64,000 bases of DNA from Massilistercora timonensis (GCF_900312975.1 NZ_LT990039.1:1054001-1118000); one strand, 5' to 3'; shown: positions 42,007 to 51,998, counted from the first letter of the stretch. Translations and numbers: made by a program. Notes: generated from the letters alone by a model not told the origin.

Positions 42007-43926
42007 TTACATTACCTTCTGAAACATATGGCGCACCTTGTCCAGGCGGCTGTTTGGACGGCGGGGCTGGATGACCGGCTGACCGACAGCGGCCTGATAT
42101 CCTTTCAGCTCTGTAAGGCATACGCTCCGCCCGTTGGTGTAAAAGGCCAGATCAGTACGGTATGCCTGTATACAGCGGGCGGGAATCTCGCCAGTAAAGA
42201 CAACTTCATCCTTTTTTACCTGGGCCGTTTCGATGGTGGCACAGTATTTCGGTGCATCATGATAAGCCCTGGAAAGGTATTCCTGGGGCGCATAGAGGAT
42301 GAAGGAGAGATAAGGTTCCAGCAGCTGCGTCCCCGATTCCTTCAATGCCTGTTCCAATACAATCGGGGCCAATGAGCGGAAGTCCGCCGGCGTGCTGACC
42401 GGACTGTAATAAAGCCCGTATTCAAAGCAAATCTTACAGTCCGTTACGTTCCAGCCGAACAAGCCCTGCTCCAGCCCGTAACGGATACCATCCCTGACAG
42501 CGTTTTGAAAACTCTGGTTCAAGTATCCCAGCGAAACCCGGCTCTCGTATTGTACACCGGAGCCAAGCGAGAGTGGTGTAACAGACAGTCCTATGGATGC
42601 CCAAAACGGGTTGGGCGGCACCTCGATATGGATGGTGTGGCTGGCTGCTTTGAGCGGCCGCTCCATATAAATGACGGAGGGTTCCTTTACCACTGTTTCA
42701 AGCTTGTATTTTTCCGACAGCAAAGCGGAAACAACCTCCAACTGCACCCGGCCCAAAAAAGAAAGAATGATCTCATGGGTGATGGAATCCACTTCGCAAC
42801 GCAAAAGCGGGTCAGTATCCGCAAGTTGCGTAAGAGCGTCCAGCAGCCGTTCTCTTTGCGCTGCCGTTTTCGGCGCAATCGTCGTCCGCAGCATGGGGAG
42901 GGGGTCCTCGCGCCACCTTTTACGAGGGAGCCGGGTTTGGTCCCCTAATACATCGTTTAACCTCACGCTGTCGCTGGGAAGGATAACAATTTCACCCTGA
43001 TAAGCGGTGTCTGTCCGAACAATTTCCCCTTTGGATGGAATACGCATCTCTGTGATTTTCAGCTTTTCTCTCCCGGCCAGGGCCACCGTATCCCGCAGGC
43101 GCAGCGTTCCGCTGTATAACCGTAGATAGACACGCCGCTGGCCGCAATCGGTGTACTCAACCTTGAAAACGCTGCCGCATAGGGCGGCGCCCCCCTGTTC
43201 CCCAATCGGTTGGAACAGCCCTGTCACCGCATCCATCAACGGTTGAATGCCAAGGCCATTTTTGGCGCTGCCATGATAGACTGGGAACAGGGAGGCGTCT
43301 TGAACCCGCTGCTGTTCCTCCCGCGCAAGTTTTTCCCGGCTGATTGGTTCTCCTGCGATATACTTTTCCAATAATTCATCGTTATTTTCGATGACCGCAT
43401 CCCATGCTTCTATGTCGGTATTTTCCTCCAGGACTATTTCCGGGGACAGCGACACCGTCTGCTTGATGATAATATCGGCGGAGAGCTTATCCCGAACAGA
43501 CTGAACCACGCTCTGCAAATCAACGCCAGCCTGGTCGATCTTGTTGATAAAGATAACGGTGGGAATGTTCATTTTCCGCAGGGCATGGAACAGAATACGG
43601 GTCTGGGCCTGCACGCCATCTTTAGCGGAGATCACCAAGATGGCCCCATCTAAAACAGCCAAAGAGCGGTACACCTCCGCCAAAAAATCCATGTGGCCGG
43701 GCGTATCCACAATGTTAACTTTACATCTGTGCCACTGGAAGGAAGTGACTGCCGCTTGAATGGTAATCCCACGCTGCCGCTCCAAAAACATGGTGTCCGT
43801 CCTCGTTGTCCCTTTTTCGACGCTCCCCGGTTCTGAAATGGCTCCGCTGGCATATAGCAGGCTCTCCGTCAAGGTCGTCTTTCCAGCGTCTACATGGGCA
43901 AGAATTCCAATATTGATTATTTTCAT
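42007..43926 (-). CDS. tet(W): Tetracycline resistance ribosomal protection protein Tet(W)
   Basis: A 639-residue EF-G-like GTPase that removes tetracycline from the ribosome. G motifs are [23 protein letters not shown] and NKID. The sequence from [18 protein letters not shown] to the C-terminal [11 protein letters not shown] agrees with Tet(W) almost throughout as I know it. It is preceded by the characteristic leader and attenuator. It sits in a cassette between the IME and a truncated maff2 gene. Confidence 0.95.
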   Translation of the reverse strand: MKIINIGILAHVDAGKTTLTESLLYASGAISEPGSVEKGTTRTDTMFLERQRGITIQAAVTSFQWHRCKVNIVDTPGHMDFLAEVYRSLAVLDGAILVISAKDGVQAQTRILFHALRKMNIPTVIFINKIDQAGVDLQSVVQSVRDKLSADIIIKQTVSLSPEIVLEENTDIEAWDAVIENNDELLEKYIAGEPISREKLAREEQQRVQDASLFPVYHGSAKNGLGIQPLMDAVTGLFQPIGEQGGAALCGSVFKVEYTDCGQRRVYLRLYSGTLRLRDTVALAGREKLKITEMRIPSKGEIVRTDTAYQGEIVILPSDSVRLNDVLGDQTRLPRKRWREDPLPMLRTTIAPKTAAQRERLLDALTQLADTDPLLRCEVDSITHEIILSFLGRVQLEVVSALLSEKYKLETVVKEPSVIYMERPLKAASHTIHIEVPPNPFWASIGLSVTPLSLGSGVQYESRVSLGYLNQSFQNAVRDGIRYGLEQGLFGWNVTDCKICFEYGLYYSPVSTPADFRSLAPIVLEQALKESGTQLLEPYLSFILYAPQEYLSRAYHDAPKYCATIETAQVKKDEVVFTGEIPARCIQAYRTDLAFYTNGRSVCLTELKGYQAAVGQPVIQPRRPNSRLDKVRHMFQKVM

Positions 43927-43964
43927 GTGATTGTCCTCCCTTTACAGCCCCAAAGGGCATAAAA

Positions 43965-44000
43965 ATCCCCAGCAGTAAAATACTTTTACCACTGGGGATT
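43965..44000 (-). terminator. tet(W) attenuator hairpin
   Basis: On the minus strand ATCCCCAGTGGTAAAAG pairs with TTTTACTGCTGGGGAT and is followed by TTTTAT. It lies between the leader peptide and tet(W), the known transcription-attenuation layout of ribosomal protection genes. Confidence 0.8.
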
Positions 44001-44030
44001 ATAAGTTGCGGACATACACATATACAGCAT
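43986..44030 (-). CDS. tet(W) leader peptide
   Basis: A 14-codon frame (MLYMCMSATYNPQW) that runs into the attenuator stem. Ribosome progress on it would set whether the hairpin forms. It corresponds to the short leaders before tet(M)/tet(O)/tet(W). Confidence 0.5.
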   Translation of the reverse strand: MLYMCMSATYNPQW

Positions 44031-44149
44031 ACACCTGTTTGTGATTGCTGTTTTTGGGGATATGTCAAAATTGATAAGGCAAAAGTATTCTTAAATTGGG
44101 TACAAAAAACTAAGCCCCTACAAAAGGAGCTATCATAATCCTTTGTTCC

Positions 44150-44566
44150 CACTATTTGATTATAGTTTTATTTAAGAATACCTTGCCGCATATTTTTTAC
44201 TCCTTTTCTGGATTAAATCATTGTATCACATCAGTTTTAGGAAAGCAAGTACCTAAAAGAAATTTTTCTTCCCCTTATATGTAACAATCATACCGGCTTC
44301 CTAGCGTTCAGAATGTTTTCTGCTGTCTGCTGTGGTGTTTGGTTGGAATTGTCCAACCAAAAGCCGATCCGTGGTGTTGTCTGCATTTTACTAAATACAA
44401 ATTCAATGTATACAGAAAGATATAAGGAGTGGGAGGGATTCCGCCGTAGTTGGCATTGTAGGAAAATCCAAAAGTTTAGATTTTCCCACAATGCTTATCT
44501 TTTGGTCTTTGGTTCGGAATAGTGTAGTGCTGGCGGTCTATCTCTTGTTTTCGGTTGCTTGCTTCC
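44150..44566. other. Non-coding region upstream of tet(W), possible gene fragment
   Basis: About 400 bases. A minus-strand frame at 44288-44491 ends IGFWLDNSNQTPQQTAENILNARKPV, which resembles the end of a P-loop kinase, but no start or upstream body is present. AAAATCCAAAAG/CTAGATTTTCCC-like repeats near 44464 are the only other structure. I make no gene call. Confidence 0.3.
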
Positions 44567-44707
44567 TTACCGTACATGAGCATTTGCGCCCGGATTATCA
44601 TTTCCGTAGCCCTCAAGCAAGTTGATTACGCCCCAGATACCAAGTCCGGCACCGAGCGCGATAACAAGGGTCTGCAAAACGGTAACTGCCTGATTAAAAA
44701 ATTCCAT
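44567..44707 (-). pseudogene. Truncated Maff2 family element protein
   Basis: The first 43 residues (EFFNQAVTVLQTLVIALGAGLGIWGVINLLEGYGNDNPGA) match the Maff2 family of Tn1549-like transfer regions, then the frame ends after a few foreign residues. The C-terminal membrane half is missing. It sits downstream of virD4 as in intact ICEs; the tet(W) cassette begins at the break. Confidence 0.75.
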
Positions 44708-44894
44708 ATAACCTCACTTTCTGCCGCGTTTTGCGGCGGTAAAAATATGTTTGTGTTGGATTTCGGGTAAAAAAATAGCGGTAGTCTTTTCGGCTACCGC
44801 ATGGGGAAAAGGATATGCTGTTTACAGGTAGGGGCGCGTCCCCAATAAGGACAGGGATTTTTGCGTCTGATAAAAACCTCCTTTCTGCGCCGCC

Positions 44895-46366
44895 TTACAG
44901 GTCGGCGGCGTCTATGGCGTAGTAGTCAAATACTTCGTCGGGCTTTACGATTGCCGGACGGGTGGACATATACCGTTCAACGTCAAAAGCGTTTTTCTTG
45001 TCGAAGTCGGAAAGGTATTTGTAGTTCGGGTGCTGCGTTATATCGTACTTATCGCTGAAAAAGGGGCGCACGCCGCGCAACTGCAAAATACATTTTCCTC
45101 CGTCCATAACTGCGATTTCGTCCTGTGTCATCAACTCCTTGCCGAGCTTTTGAAAGTTCAGCCCGTGGGACAGCTCCCGTCCGCGTGTTTCCGAGGTATT
45201 GAAGCTGTCAATCGTTTCTTTCCCCAAGATTTCCGATATTTCTTTGAGGGTCGTTTTCTCCTTGCCGCCGAGGAAAAGCGTGGTGTCGCAGTTGCCGACT
45301 ATGGTATCGGCGTTGTCCTTATAGATTGCCTTTAACTGCGATTGACTTTGCAGAATGATAGAAGCGGAGATTTCCCGGCTTCGTATGGTGGCGATCAGCT
45401 TTTCAAACTTCGGGATTTGTCCGATGTTCGCAAACTCGTCTAACAGACAGCGCACATGGACGGGCAGCCGCCCGCCGTACACATCATCTGCCTTGTCGCA
45501 AAGGAGATTGAAAAGCTGCGTGTAAAGGATTGATACGACAAAGTTAAAGGTGTCGTCGGTGTCGGAAATGATAACGAACAACGCCGTTTTGCGGTCGCCC
45601 AGCGTATCAAGCTCCATTTCATCGGTTTCCATGAGTTCCCGCAGCTCCCGTATGTCAAAGGGGGCAAGCCGCGCCCCGCAGGAAATGAGGATTGAGGAAC
45701 GTGTTTTGCCCGCCGAAAGCAAGAATTTCTTATATTGCCGGACAGCAAAATGTTCCGGGTCTTTTTCTTCCAACCGTTCAAACATGAGGTCAACCGGGCT
45801 TTGAAACTCCGGGTCGTCCTCGCGGGCTTCGCTGGCGTTTATCATTTCAAGCAGCGTCGTAAAGTTCTTTTCTGCTTCCGGGGCTTCGTAGTAGATATAG
45901 CCGATCAGAGCGCAGTAAAAGAGCCGTTCCGATTTCACCCAAAAATCCTCGCCGGATTTTTCCCCGTCGCCTTTGGTGTTGGCGATAATGGTATTTACCA
46001 GCTTCAAAATGTCTTTCTCGCTGCGGATATACACAAAGGGGTTATATCGCATGGATTTCTTGAAGTTTATCGTATTCAGCACTTTTATCTTGTACCCGCC
46101 GCGCTGCAAGAGCTTTCCGCACTCGATTAAGACGGTGCCTTTCGGGTCGGTAACAACATAGCTTGAGTGCATTTGCATTAAGTTCGGCTTGACGAAAAAC
46201 CTTGTCTTGCCGGAGCCGGAGCCGCCGATCACAAGGATATTTTTATTCCTTGCGTACTTCGGCTGCTTCGGACGGCTGTTCATCGTCAGCCGTTCCGTCT
46301 GCGTGAGCAGCACATTGTTTTGAAAAACCGGGTCGATGTAGGGCTTTATATCTTCGGCTTTGCCCC
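44895..46366 (-). pseudogene. virD4 coupling protein, C-terminal part (split by IME)
   Basis: The frame reads from WGKAEDIKPYIDP at about 46365 to ADL at 44895, about 490 codons, with Walker A GGSGSGKTRFFVKPN and Walker B LLDEFANIGQIP. This is a VirD4/TraG ATPase lacking its membrane N-terminus, which lies at 54191-54496 on the other side of an inserted IME. A shorter protein starting near 46313 could be made but would lack membrane anchoring. The coupling protein is therefore disrupted. Confidence 0.88.
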
Positions 46367-46462
46367 ATGAAGCGTTTTGTCAAGTGTTATTTGGAGTTAT
46401 TGACGCACAATCAAGGCGAAAGCGCGAAAGTGCAAAGCGCAAAGGGTCTGCACTTTGCGTTT

Positions 46463-48364
46463 TCAGCTTGCGGGTTCGGGCGGCTGCTTCTTCTTGATGA
46501 AGTTGTACCATTGACCGCCGACGCGCCTTGCGCCCAAAACACCGCCCATGTTGCGCTTGGCGTTCTGTACCGTCCTCTCGGATATTCCGGCTTCGGCTGC
46601 GGCCTTTACAAGGTCCTCGCTGGCAAGCTCTTTCCCGTCTGCAAGCAGGTCAAGTATCAGCCGTTCCGCCTGTTCGGTCTTGGTGGCGGTGTTGCCGCCC
46701 GCGCCGGACAGCAGCTCGTCGGCGGTAATGTCATACTCGCCTATCCACGAAAAGCCCGTTTCCGGGTCAAGGCAAAAGGCTATGGGCTTACCCTCCGGCG
46801 CAAGAGAAGATTTGTCATGGACGATAACGCGCACATTCGGTTCCCGTTTCACGCGCCCGATCAGCAGGACGCTCCTTGCTGCGGCGCGGAAGTCGATGGA
46901 GCCTAAACCCCGGTAGGCGCTCTGTCCTCCGGCGGCTTTGTTGAGGTGTCCGATTAGGATAACGGCGCACCCGGTACGCTCGGCAATCTCGGCAAGGCGG
47001 CGGAACATGGGGCGTATCTCGTTGGCCTTGTTCATGTCGGTTTTCTCGCCCACATACGCCTGTATGGGGTCAAGGATAATCAGCCGCGCCCCGGTCTGTC
47101 GGATAGCTCTCTCTATGCGCTCATCGGACAGGGAAAGCCCCTGCTTGCTCTCGTCAATGACAAGAATGCGGTCAAGGTCTGCTTCGGCTTCCATAAGGCG
47201 GGGCTTGATGGTGTCGCCCAAACCGTCCTCGGCAGTCTGGTAAATCACATTGAACGGCTCATGCACTGCCATGTGGGGGAACGGCTTGCGGTTGGTACAA
47301 GCGGCGGCAAGGCGTAGGGCAAAGGTGGTCTTGCCCTCGCCGGGGTTGCCCTGCACAATGGTTACTTTCCCAAAGGGGATATACGGCTCCCATAACCATT
47401 CGACGGTCTGCGTGTCCACCTCGCTCATGCGGATAATCTCAACGGTTTCTTCCTGCGGCGGCTCTTTCAAGCCGTAGACCGCTTCTCGCAAATACTTCCC
47501 GTCTGTGATTTCTGCCCGGTGCTGCAATACCTCGTTCCAATCCTTGAAAAGAGGGATAAGCCGGTGGACGGTGTAGCCCTCCGGCATGAGCTTCACAAGG
47601 CGGCTGCAAGCGTCGTTTCCGGCTTCGTCGCTGTCAAGGCAGAGATAAACGGTCTTGATGTTCGGACGGTCAGAGAGAAAGCGGAGCAGGGCTTTTTCTC
47701 CCACGCCGCCCAATGACAGGTAGCTTTGCTTCTGCCAATCCTTTTTGAACAGGCAGAGGAAAGAAAGCAGGTCAACGGGGGCTTCAAAGACAAACACTCT
47801 TTCGCCCTCGCCCCGGTAGCAGAAGTTAAAGGCTTTGTCGCTGCCTTTCACATCAAGGCGGAAGTTTCCCGCCGTTCCCTTGCTGTGGGCGTAGCGCGGT
47901 ATTCCGTCCTCGTCCCGCCCCACAAATACGGCGTTGTGGTGGGCTGCGTCCTCGTAAATATCGCCGCTGGCAAAGAAAAAGCCCGTCACATCTTCATCAA
48001 TGCGGCGGGCGGCTGTGAGGTAGTTCCTCGCTGTTCGGTTGTCGGGGCTGCGGGGCGGTAGCCGGAAGTCGGAGAGGGGCGCGGAGCTTGGTCTATCCGG
48101 CGGCGGTGCGGCTCCCTTTTCTCCTGTGAGAAGTTCAACGGCTTCGGTAAAACTCTTGCCAAAAAACTCCATGACAAAATCAATGGGGCCGCCGCCCTTG
48201 CTCTGGCTGTGGCGATACCACTTGTTGCCCCGGACGGTCAAGCTGTCGTGCCGTTTCCATCGGTATTCCTGTCCGGCGCGTTCCAGCGGTTCCCCCTGCG
48301 ATTGCAGGAACAAAACAAGGTCGGCTTGGTTCGCCCGGTCTATCTGTTCTTGGGTGTAGTACAA
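46463..48364 (-). CDS. Primase-helicase (TOPRIM plus RepA/RecA-like ATPase)
   Basis: A 633-residue replication protein. Residues 1-80 are a DNA-binding primase-like part (YYTQEQIDRANQADLVLFL, then GGGPIDFVMEFFG). Residues 165-300 are a TOPRIM domain (VYLCLDSDEAGNDA). Residues 330-560 form a hexameric helicase-like ATPase with Walker A VQGNPGEGKTTFALRLA and Walker B ARLIILDPIQAYV, then a winged helix. TTG 48364 is preferred as start because AAAGGAGTGAG precedes it; ATG 48382 overlaps the MobA stop and is possible. Confidence 0.82.
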   Translation of the reverse strand: MYYTQEQIDRANQADLVLFLQSQGEPLERAGQEYRWKRHDSLTVRGNKWYRHSQSKGGGPIDFVMEFFGKSFTEAVELLTGEKGAAPPPDRPSSAPLSDFRLPPRSPDNRTARNYLTAARRIDEDVTGFFFASGDIYEDAAHHNAVFVGRDEDGIPRYAHSKGTAGNFRLDVKGSDKAFNFCYRGEGERVFVFEAPVDLLSFLCLFKKDWQKQSYLSLGGVGEKALLRFLSDRPNIKTVYLCLDSDEAGNDACSRLVKLMPEGYTVHRLIPLFKDWNEVLQHRAEITDGKYLREAVYGLKEPPQEETVEIIRMSEVDTQTVEWLWEPYIPFGKVTIVQGNPGEGKTTFALRLAAACTNRKPFPHMAVHEPFNVIYQTAEDGLGDTIKPRLMEAEADLDRILVIDESKQGLSLSDERIERAIRQTGARLIILDPIQAYVGEKTDMNKANEIRPMFRRLAEIAERTGCAVILIGHLNKAAGGQSAYRGLGSIDFRAAARSVLLIGRVKREPNVRVIVHDKSSLAPEGKPIAFCLDPETGFSWIGEYDITADELLSGAGGNTATKTEQAERLILDLLADGKELASEDLVKAAAEAGISERTVQNAKRNMGGVLGARRVGGQWYNFIKKKQPPEPAS

Positions 48365-48378
48365 AAAACTCACTCCTT

Positions 48379-49893
48379 TCATCGGTCTATGTCGTGCCGC
48401 TTTGTGCGGGTCTGTGTCTGCTCCGGCTGGTCGGCGCGGAGTGCAATATCCACGCATTTGCGGATTTTTTGAAGTTCGGAAACATCGGCGCGGGTATCTT
48501 TCAGTTTGGCATAATCGCTGTCCCTCTGTGTTTTGAGGTCGGCATATTCCTGTTCCCATTCCGCAATAGGCAAGGTCTTTGTTCCTTTCGGCAGATTTGC
48601 ATGGAGATAGCGGCTTGCTGCGTTCCATAGGGTCAACTCGGCGCGGTGGGCTTCCTCGTACTTGTCGCGCTTGTTTGTCCAGCCGTTTTGCAGCTTTTTC
48701 AGCTCATCGTGAACGGGCTTGTACTCGGTGTAGTTCTTCCCGTATTCAATCAGCTTTTGCAGCTTCTTCATGCGTTCCTCGGCGGTTTTCATTCCTGCCC
48801 GGATAGTGTCGGCCTGTTCGCTGACAGAGGAAAGGGCTGCGTCCAGCTCATCAAGGGTAGAGATACCATGCTCGGTCAGATAGTTGACCGCTGCCGCTAT
48901 GGTTTTCAGTTCATCGGCTGTGTGCTGTTGTTGCCAACGCTGCGAATACTTCCGGCTCTTTTCTCTCTGAACGCTCAAATACTTCATCAGCAGATTTGCA
49001 AGGCCGGGGGATTGTTGCGGCTGTTCCGGGGCGGTTTCCCACGCTTTGAACAGGTCGGCAATCCATTCTTTGAGCTTTCCAATCTGCGCTCGGATTTCCC
49101 GTATAAGGCGGTTTGCCTTTTGGATATTCCGGTTCAGTTCGCCTTTCTCGGTGGCAATACCTTTCTTCTCCATCTGGCAAGCCGCCACGCCCATGTGGAC
49201 GGTGGGTATCTCGCCAATGCCGCGCTCGGCGTTGCTGCGGTGGTCGATACGCTCCGGGCTTCCGGCTCGTTCAAGGTAGGCGTTTGAAATATCCGCCCAT
49301 GCCTTACGCCACAAGAGGGCGTTGCCCTTGTCGTTCCAGCCGGTCAGGTCAACTTTGTGCGTCTTGTATCTGCCGCTTGGCAAGCGGATACGCTCGCCGT
49401 TTTCATCAAGGTCATATTCCTTTTGGGACTTTGCCGCCCATGCGCCGCGCTCGTCAAGGGGGCGCATGGTAAGCATGATGTGACAATGGGGATTGCCCTT
49501 GCCGGTGTCGTGAATGGCATAATCAACGCACATTCCTCTGGAAACAAATTGAGAGGAACAGTATTCCCGGACAAGTCGGATTTGTTCCTCTCTGGATAAC
49601 TCTATGGGGAGCGCCGCGTCAATCTCTCTGGCAAGCTGGGCGTTCCCGGCTTTCTCGTAAAGCTCCACGCTGTTCCACAAGGTTGAACGGTCAGAGAAAG
49701 AGGGCGGGGCGTGGGGTGGCAGCATAATTTCCGTATGGACAACACCGCCTTTGCGGGTGTAGTCGTGTGTCATTCCGTCCCACTCATTTGTCAGCTTTTC
49801 GCCGCTTCGGTAGGCGGCTGCGGCAACGGCTGATTTGCCCTTGCCCCGGCTGACAATGCTGATATTACAATGATAGATGGCTATGGGTATCAC
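48379..49893 (-). CDS. MobA/MobL family relaxase with non-standard start
   Basis: A protein of about 504 residues. AIYHCNISIVSRGKGKSAVAAAAYRSG and the metal motif GKGNPHCHIMLTMRPL are the MobA/MobL relaxase domain; the second half is coiled coil. Where relatives have ATG before AIYHC this gene has ATA (49882-49884), placed correctly after GGAGGTGATACCC. The only standard in-frame start is GTG 49893, which overlaps that site. Expression may be reduced. The oriT lies upstream at 50104. Confidence 0.85.
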   Translation of the reverse strand: MIPIAIYHCNISIVSRGKGKSAVAAAAYRSGEKLTNEWDGMTHDYTRKGGVVHTEIMLPPHAPPSFSDRSTLWNSVELYEKAGNAQLAREIDAALPIELSREEQIRLVREYCSSQFVSRGMCVDYAIHDTGKGNPHCHIMLTMRPLDERGAWAAKSQKEYDLDENGERIRLPSGRYKTHKVDLTGWNDKGNALLWRKAWADISNAYLERAGSPERIDHRSNAERGIGEIPTVHMGVAACQMEKKGIATEKGELNRNIQKANRLIREIRAQIGKLKEWIADLFKAWETAPEQPQQSPGLANLLMKYLSVQREKSRKYSQRWQQQHTADELKTIAAAVNYLTEHGISTLDELDAALSSVSEQADTIRAGMKTAEERMKKLQKLIEYGKNYTEYKPVHDELKKLQNGWTNKRDKYEEAHRAELTLWNAASRYLHANLPKGTKTLPIAEWEQEYADLKTQRDSDYAKLKDTRADVSELQKIRKCVDIALRADQPEQTQTRTKRHDIDR

Positions 49894-50103
49894 CTCCCGG
49901 ATAAAATGAAAACCCGCAAAAATGGTACAGACGCCAAAGGCGGGTATACTGTTTTTGTGGGTGTGCAGGGATAGCCGCGTAAGCGGCGCAAGGGGTGCAG
50001 CCCCTTGTTGCGGCAAAGCCGCCAATGTCGGTCAGAGAGGGAAGCAAGCGGCTTTCTCTCTGTGCCGACAAGCCCTCGGCAGAGCGCACGCACCCGTAAG
50101 GGT

Positions 50104-50131
50104 GTATAAGTGCGCCCTTTGTACCAAAGGG
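50104..50131. other. oriT of the virD4-inserted IME
   Basis: ATAAGTGCGCCCTTT (from 50106) is the same nick-region motif as at 38043. It is followed by CCCTTTG/CAAAGGG. It lies between MobA/MobL and DUF3847. Confidence 0.75.
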
Positions 50132-50132
50132 A

Positions 50133-50438
50133 TTATTCGCTTTTCCCGCCCTCGGTGCGTTTTTTCAGATAGCCCCGCGCTTCCTCGCTCGTCAGGGCAA
50201 GCCGGAGAAAGGCGGCGGCTTCTTCGTCGGTCATGGTCTTTGCTTCTGGCACAATGCTCTCAAAGACCGCACCCCGGACGATCAGCCGATGGCTGCGCGT
50301 CCTGCGTTCCTCTTGGGATAACTTTTGCCGCAACACCTTTTCCCGATTTTCAAGCTGCCGGATTTTCTTCTTCCCGTCCTCAATCTCGGCTTGCAATTCC
50401 TCGCGTTTTTTTCTCTCGGTTTCGTCATGGGTGGTCAC
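50133..50438 (-). CDS. DUF3847 relaxosome-associated protein
   Basis: A 101-residue protein with a coiled-coil start (ERKKREELQAEIEDGKKKI) and RTRSHRLIVRGAVFESIVPEAKTMTDEEAAAFLRLAL. It starts at GTG 50438, the most upstream possible codon because TAG lies three codons before. It parallels the copy at 38101 beside the other MobA/MobL. Confidence 0.75.
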   Translation of the reverse strand: MTTHDETERKKREELQAEIEDGKKKIRQLENREKVLRQKLSQEERRTRSHRLIVRGAVFESIVPEAKTMTDEEAAAFLRLALTSEEARGYLKKRTEGGKSE

Positions 50439-50559
50439 TCCTTTCTACCTGTCGGCATAGAAAAAGGACAGTCGATTTCCTCGGCTGTCCTTTTGATTAG
50501 GGTGTTTGGTTTACTCCGTTCTGCTCAATAAATGGGAATATTAAATATCAATACGCCCT

Positions 50560-51393
50560 TTAATACATTCCTATTAAAACATCAGCTTCGATTGTCAAAT
50601 GTGTGAGAGTACGCCAATCAACGCAATCTTTTTCAACGCAAAAGAGAAGCGGCGTCATTTCAATAAACGACATTCTTTGTTCTGATGACAACTGTACGGT
50701 GGCTGAAACCGTTTCTCTTGAAATGGTTTTAAGATATTTCTCAAAATATTCAACGACAGACTCATTTGAATAATCTGGATTTTTCAAGTGTGCTTGCACT
50801 TTAGTCCTGATTTCCCTCAAATGATTTTTCGTAGGAATTACTTTCACAACATATCCGTTAGGAGATAGCAATCGCTGAAATTCTTTGTAGTGTGCAGGCG
50901 AAAATATGTCTAAAATACAATCCATACTTCCGTCTTTCAAAGGGATTTTTGATAAGTCAGTAACAAACCACTTCACTGCTTTGCGCTTGTCTTTTTTTGA
51001 TGCAATCTGTATTGCCTCCCTTGACAAGTCAAAGGCAAAGATGTTTCGTTCTGTTCTTTGCTGTATCTGCCTTGCATAGAAACCCTCGCCGCAACCAACA
51101 TCTAAAATGTTTCTTATAGATGGCGTATCAGAAATAAACTGTATGATTTTCTCCAACACAACATCATACATGCCATACTCCAAAATTTGGTGCCGGTTGT
51201 CAAAAGACCGCTTGCTGTAGTTGGTTTTGGGCGATGATTTTAACAACAAATTTACATACCCATATCTTGAAATATCAAAGCAATGTCCATGTCTACAAAT
51301 TAGGCTATTGCCTTGTATATCCATTGATTTTGTGCAAATTGGGCATTGAAAATAAACCTTGCTGTCTGCAAAGCGTGATAAATTATTATTCAT
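50560..51393 (-). CDS. RlmA-like 23S rRNA (guanine-N1) methyltransferase
   Basis: A 277-residue protein. An N-terminal zinc finger (C17, C20, C33, H37) has the same Cys/His spacing as E. coli RlmA, followed by FDISRYGYVNLL, the family linker. Then comes a SAM-binding domain with ILDVGCGEGFYARQI and FDLSREAIQIASK. RlmA enzymes methylate G745 or G748 in helix 35 of 23S rRNA; TlrB of Streptomyces gives tylosin resistance. The leader peptide before it suggests macrolide induction. It is A+T-rich compared with the surrounding IME genes. Confidence 0.85.
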   Translation of the reverse strand: MNNNLSRFADSKVYFQCPICTKSMDIQGNSLICRHGHCFDISRYGYVNLLLKSSPKTNYSKRSFDNRHQILEYGMYDVVLEKIIQFISDTPSIRNILDVGCGEGFYARQIQQRTERNIFAFDLSREAIQIASKKDKRKAVKWFVTDLSKIPLKDGSMDCILDIFSPAHYKEFQRLLSPNGYVVKVIPTKNHLREIRTKVQAHLKNPDYSNESVVEYFEKYLKTISRETVSATVQLSSEQRMSFIEMTPLLFCVEKDCVDWRTLTHLTIEADVLIGMY

Positions 51394-51399
51394 TTGTTT

Positions 51400-51472
51400 T
51401 TCCTCCGTAATTACATCTCTGCTTCAATAAGCGAGTTATGCAATACGGATAACCGCAACATAACTCGCGGTT
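51400..51472 (-). promoter_or_regulatory. Translational attenuator of the RlmA-like gene
   Basis: On the minus strand, GCGAGTTATG pairs with CATAACTCGC, while AACCGC can instead pair with GCGGTT. ATCCGTA can pair with TACGGAG of the ribosome-binding site. Mutually exclusive stems that can hide the ribosome-binding site are the layout of erm-type attenuators. Confidence 0.55.
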
Positions 51473-51499
51473 TTATCTTAATCTCATAAATGTAACCAT
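51473..51499 (-). CDS. Leader peptide MVTFMRLR (macrolide-arrest type)
   Basis: An eight-codon frame with ribosome-binding site GGAGG. It ends Met-Arg-Leu-Arg, identical to the arrest-critical MRLR of the ermD leader. It overlaps no other gene and is directly followed by the attenuator stems. Confidence 0.7.
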   Translation of the reverse strand: MVTFMRLR

Positions 51500-51547
51500 T
51501 GTGTTGTCCTCCAATCAATTCCGCAGTATTACTCTGCTTTTAGAAAA

Positions 51548-51576
51548 AGTATAGCACAAAACTATGAACATTTCAA
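51548..51576 (-). promoter_or_regulatory. Promoter of the leader / RlmA-like gene
   Basis: On the minus strand TTGAAA (51576-51571) and TATACT (51553-51548) are separated by 17 bases. It overlaps the end of the upstream small gene. Confidence 0.75.
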
Positions 51577-51864
51577 CTCTATTTCAGCCTGTCGGCGACG
51601 TTGCTCTCTCTGGCATACCGCCCGCCGTTCCTCGCTGTATGGGGCGGTCAGACGGAAAGAGAAGCGGCCTTTCTCAATGTCAAACTCCATGCAGCCCGTT
51701 TCCGGGTCTGCGTCAGTCTGCTGGCAGATCGCCGGATAACGGCGGCTGTATGCAAGCAGACGCTTTTTCAAGGCGGTGTTGTGGGTGCGGATATGGATAA
51801 GGGGGTCTTTCTCGTCAAACCAAATATCGGTGGTCTTTTCCTGCTTGGTAAGCCCTGTTCTCAT
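51562..51864 (-). CDS. Small conserved protein of conjugative elements, unknown
   Basis: A 100-residue charged protein (TDIWFDEKDPLIHIRTHNTALKKRLLAYSRRYP, then CMEFDIEKGRFSFRLTAPYSEERR). I recognise it as a recurrent small gene of Tn1549-like and IME regions but know no function. Its 3' end contains the promoter of the leader/RlmA-like gene. Confidence 0.65.
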   Translation of the reverse strand: MRTGLTKQEKTTDIWFDEKDPLIHIRTHNTALKKRLLAYSRRYPAICQQTDADPETGCMEFDIEKGRFSFRLTAPYSEERRAVCQREQRRRQAEIELKCS

Positions 51865-51998
51865 GCAAACTCCTTTCTGTGCCCCTGTTACGCAATAGGG
51901 GCATTTTTCGGGTGTTTTCTCCGGCTCTTGACTTGGAGAAAACGGCGTTTTTGACGATAAAAACCGCCCGGACGTGGAATGTATCGTCGGGGCGGCTG

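Noticed and set aside
44288-44491. A 67-residue minus-strand gene upstream of tet(W)
   Set aside because: Only the last 25 residues look protein-like, with no start; treated as a possible fragment, not a gene.
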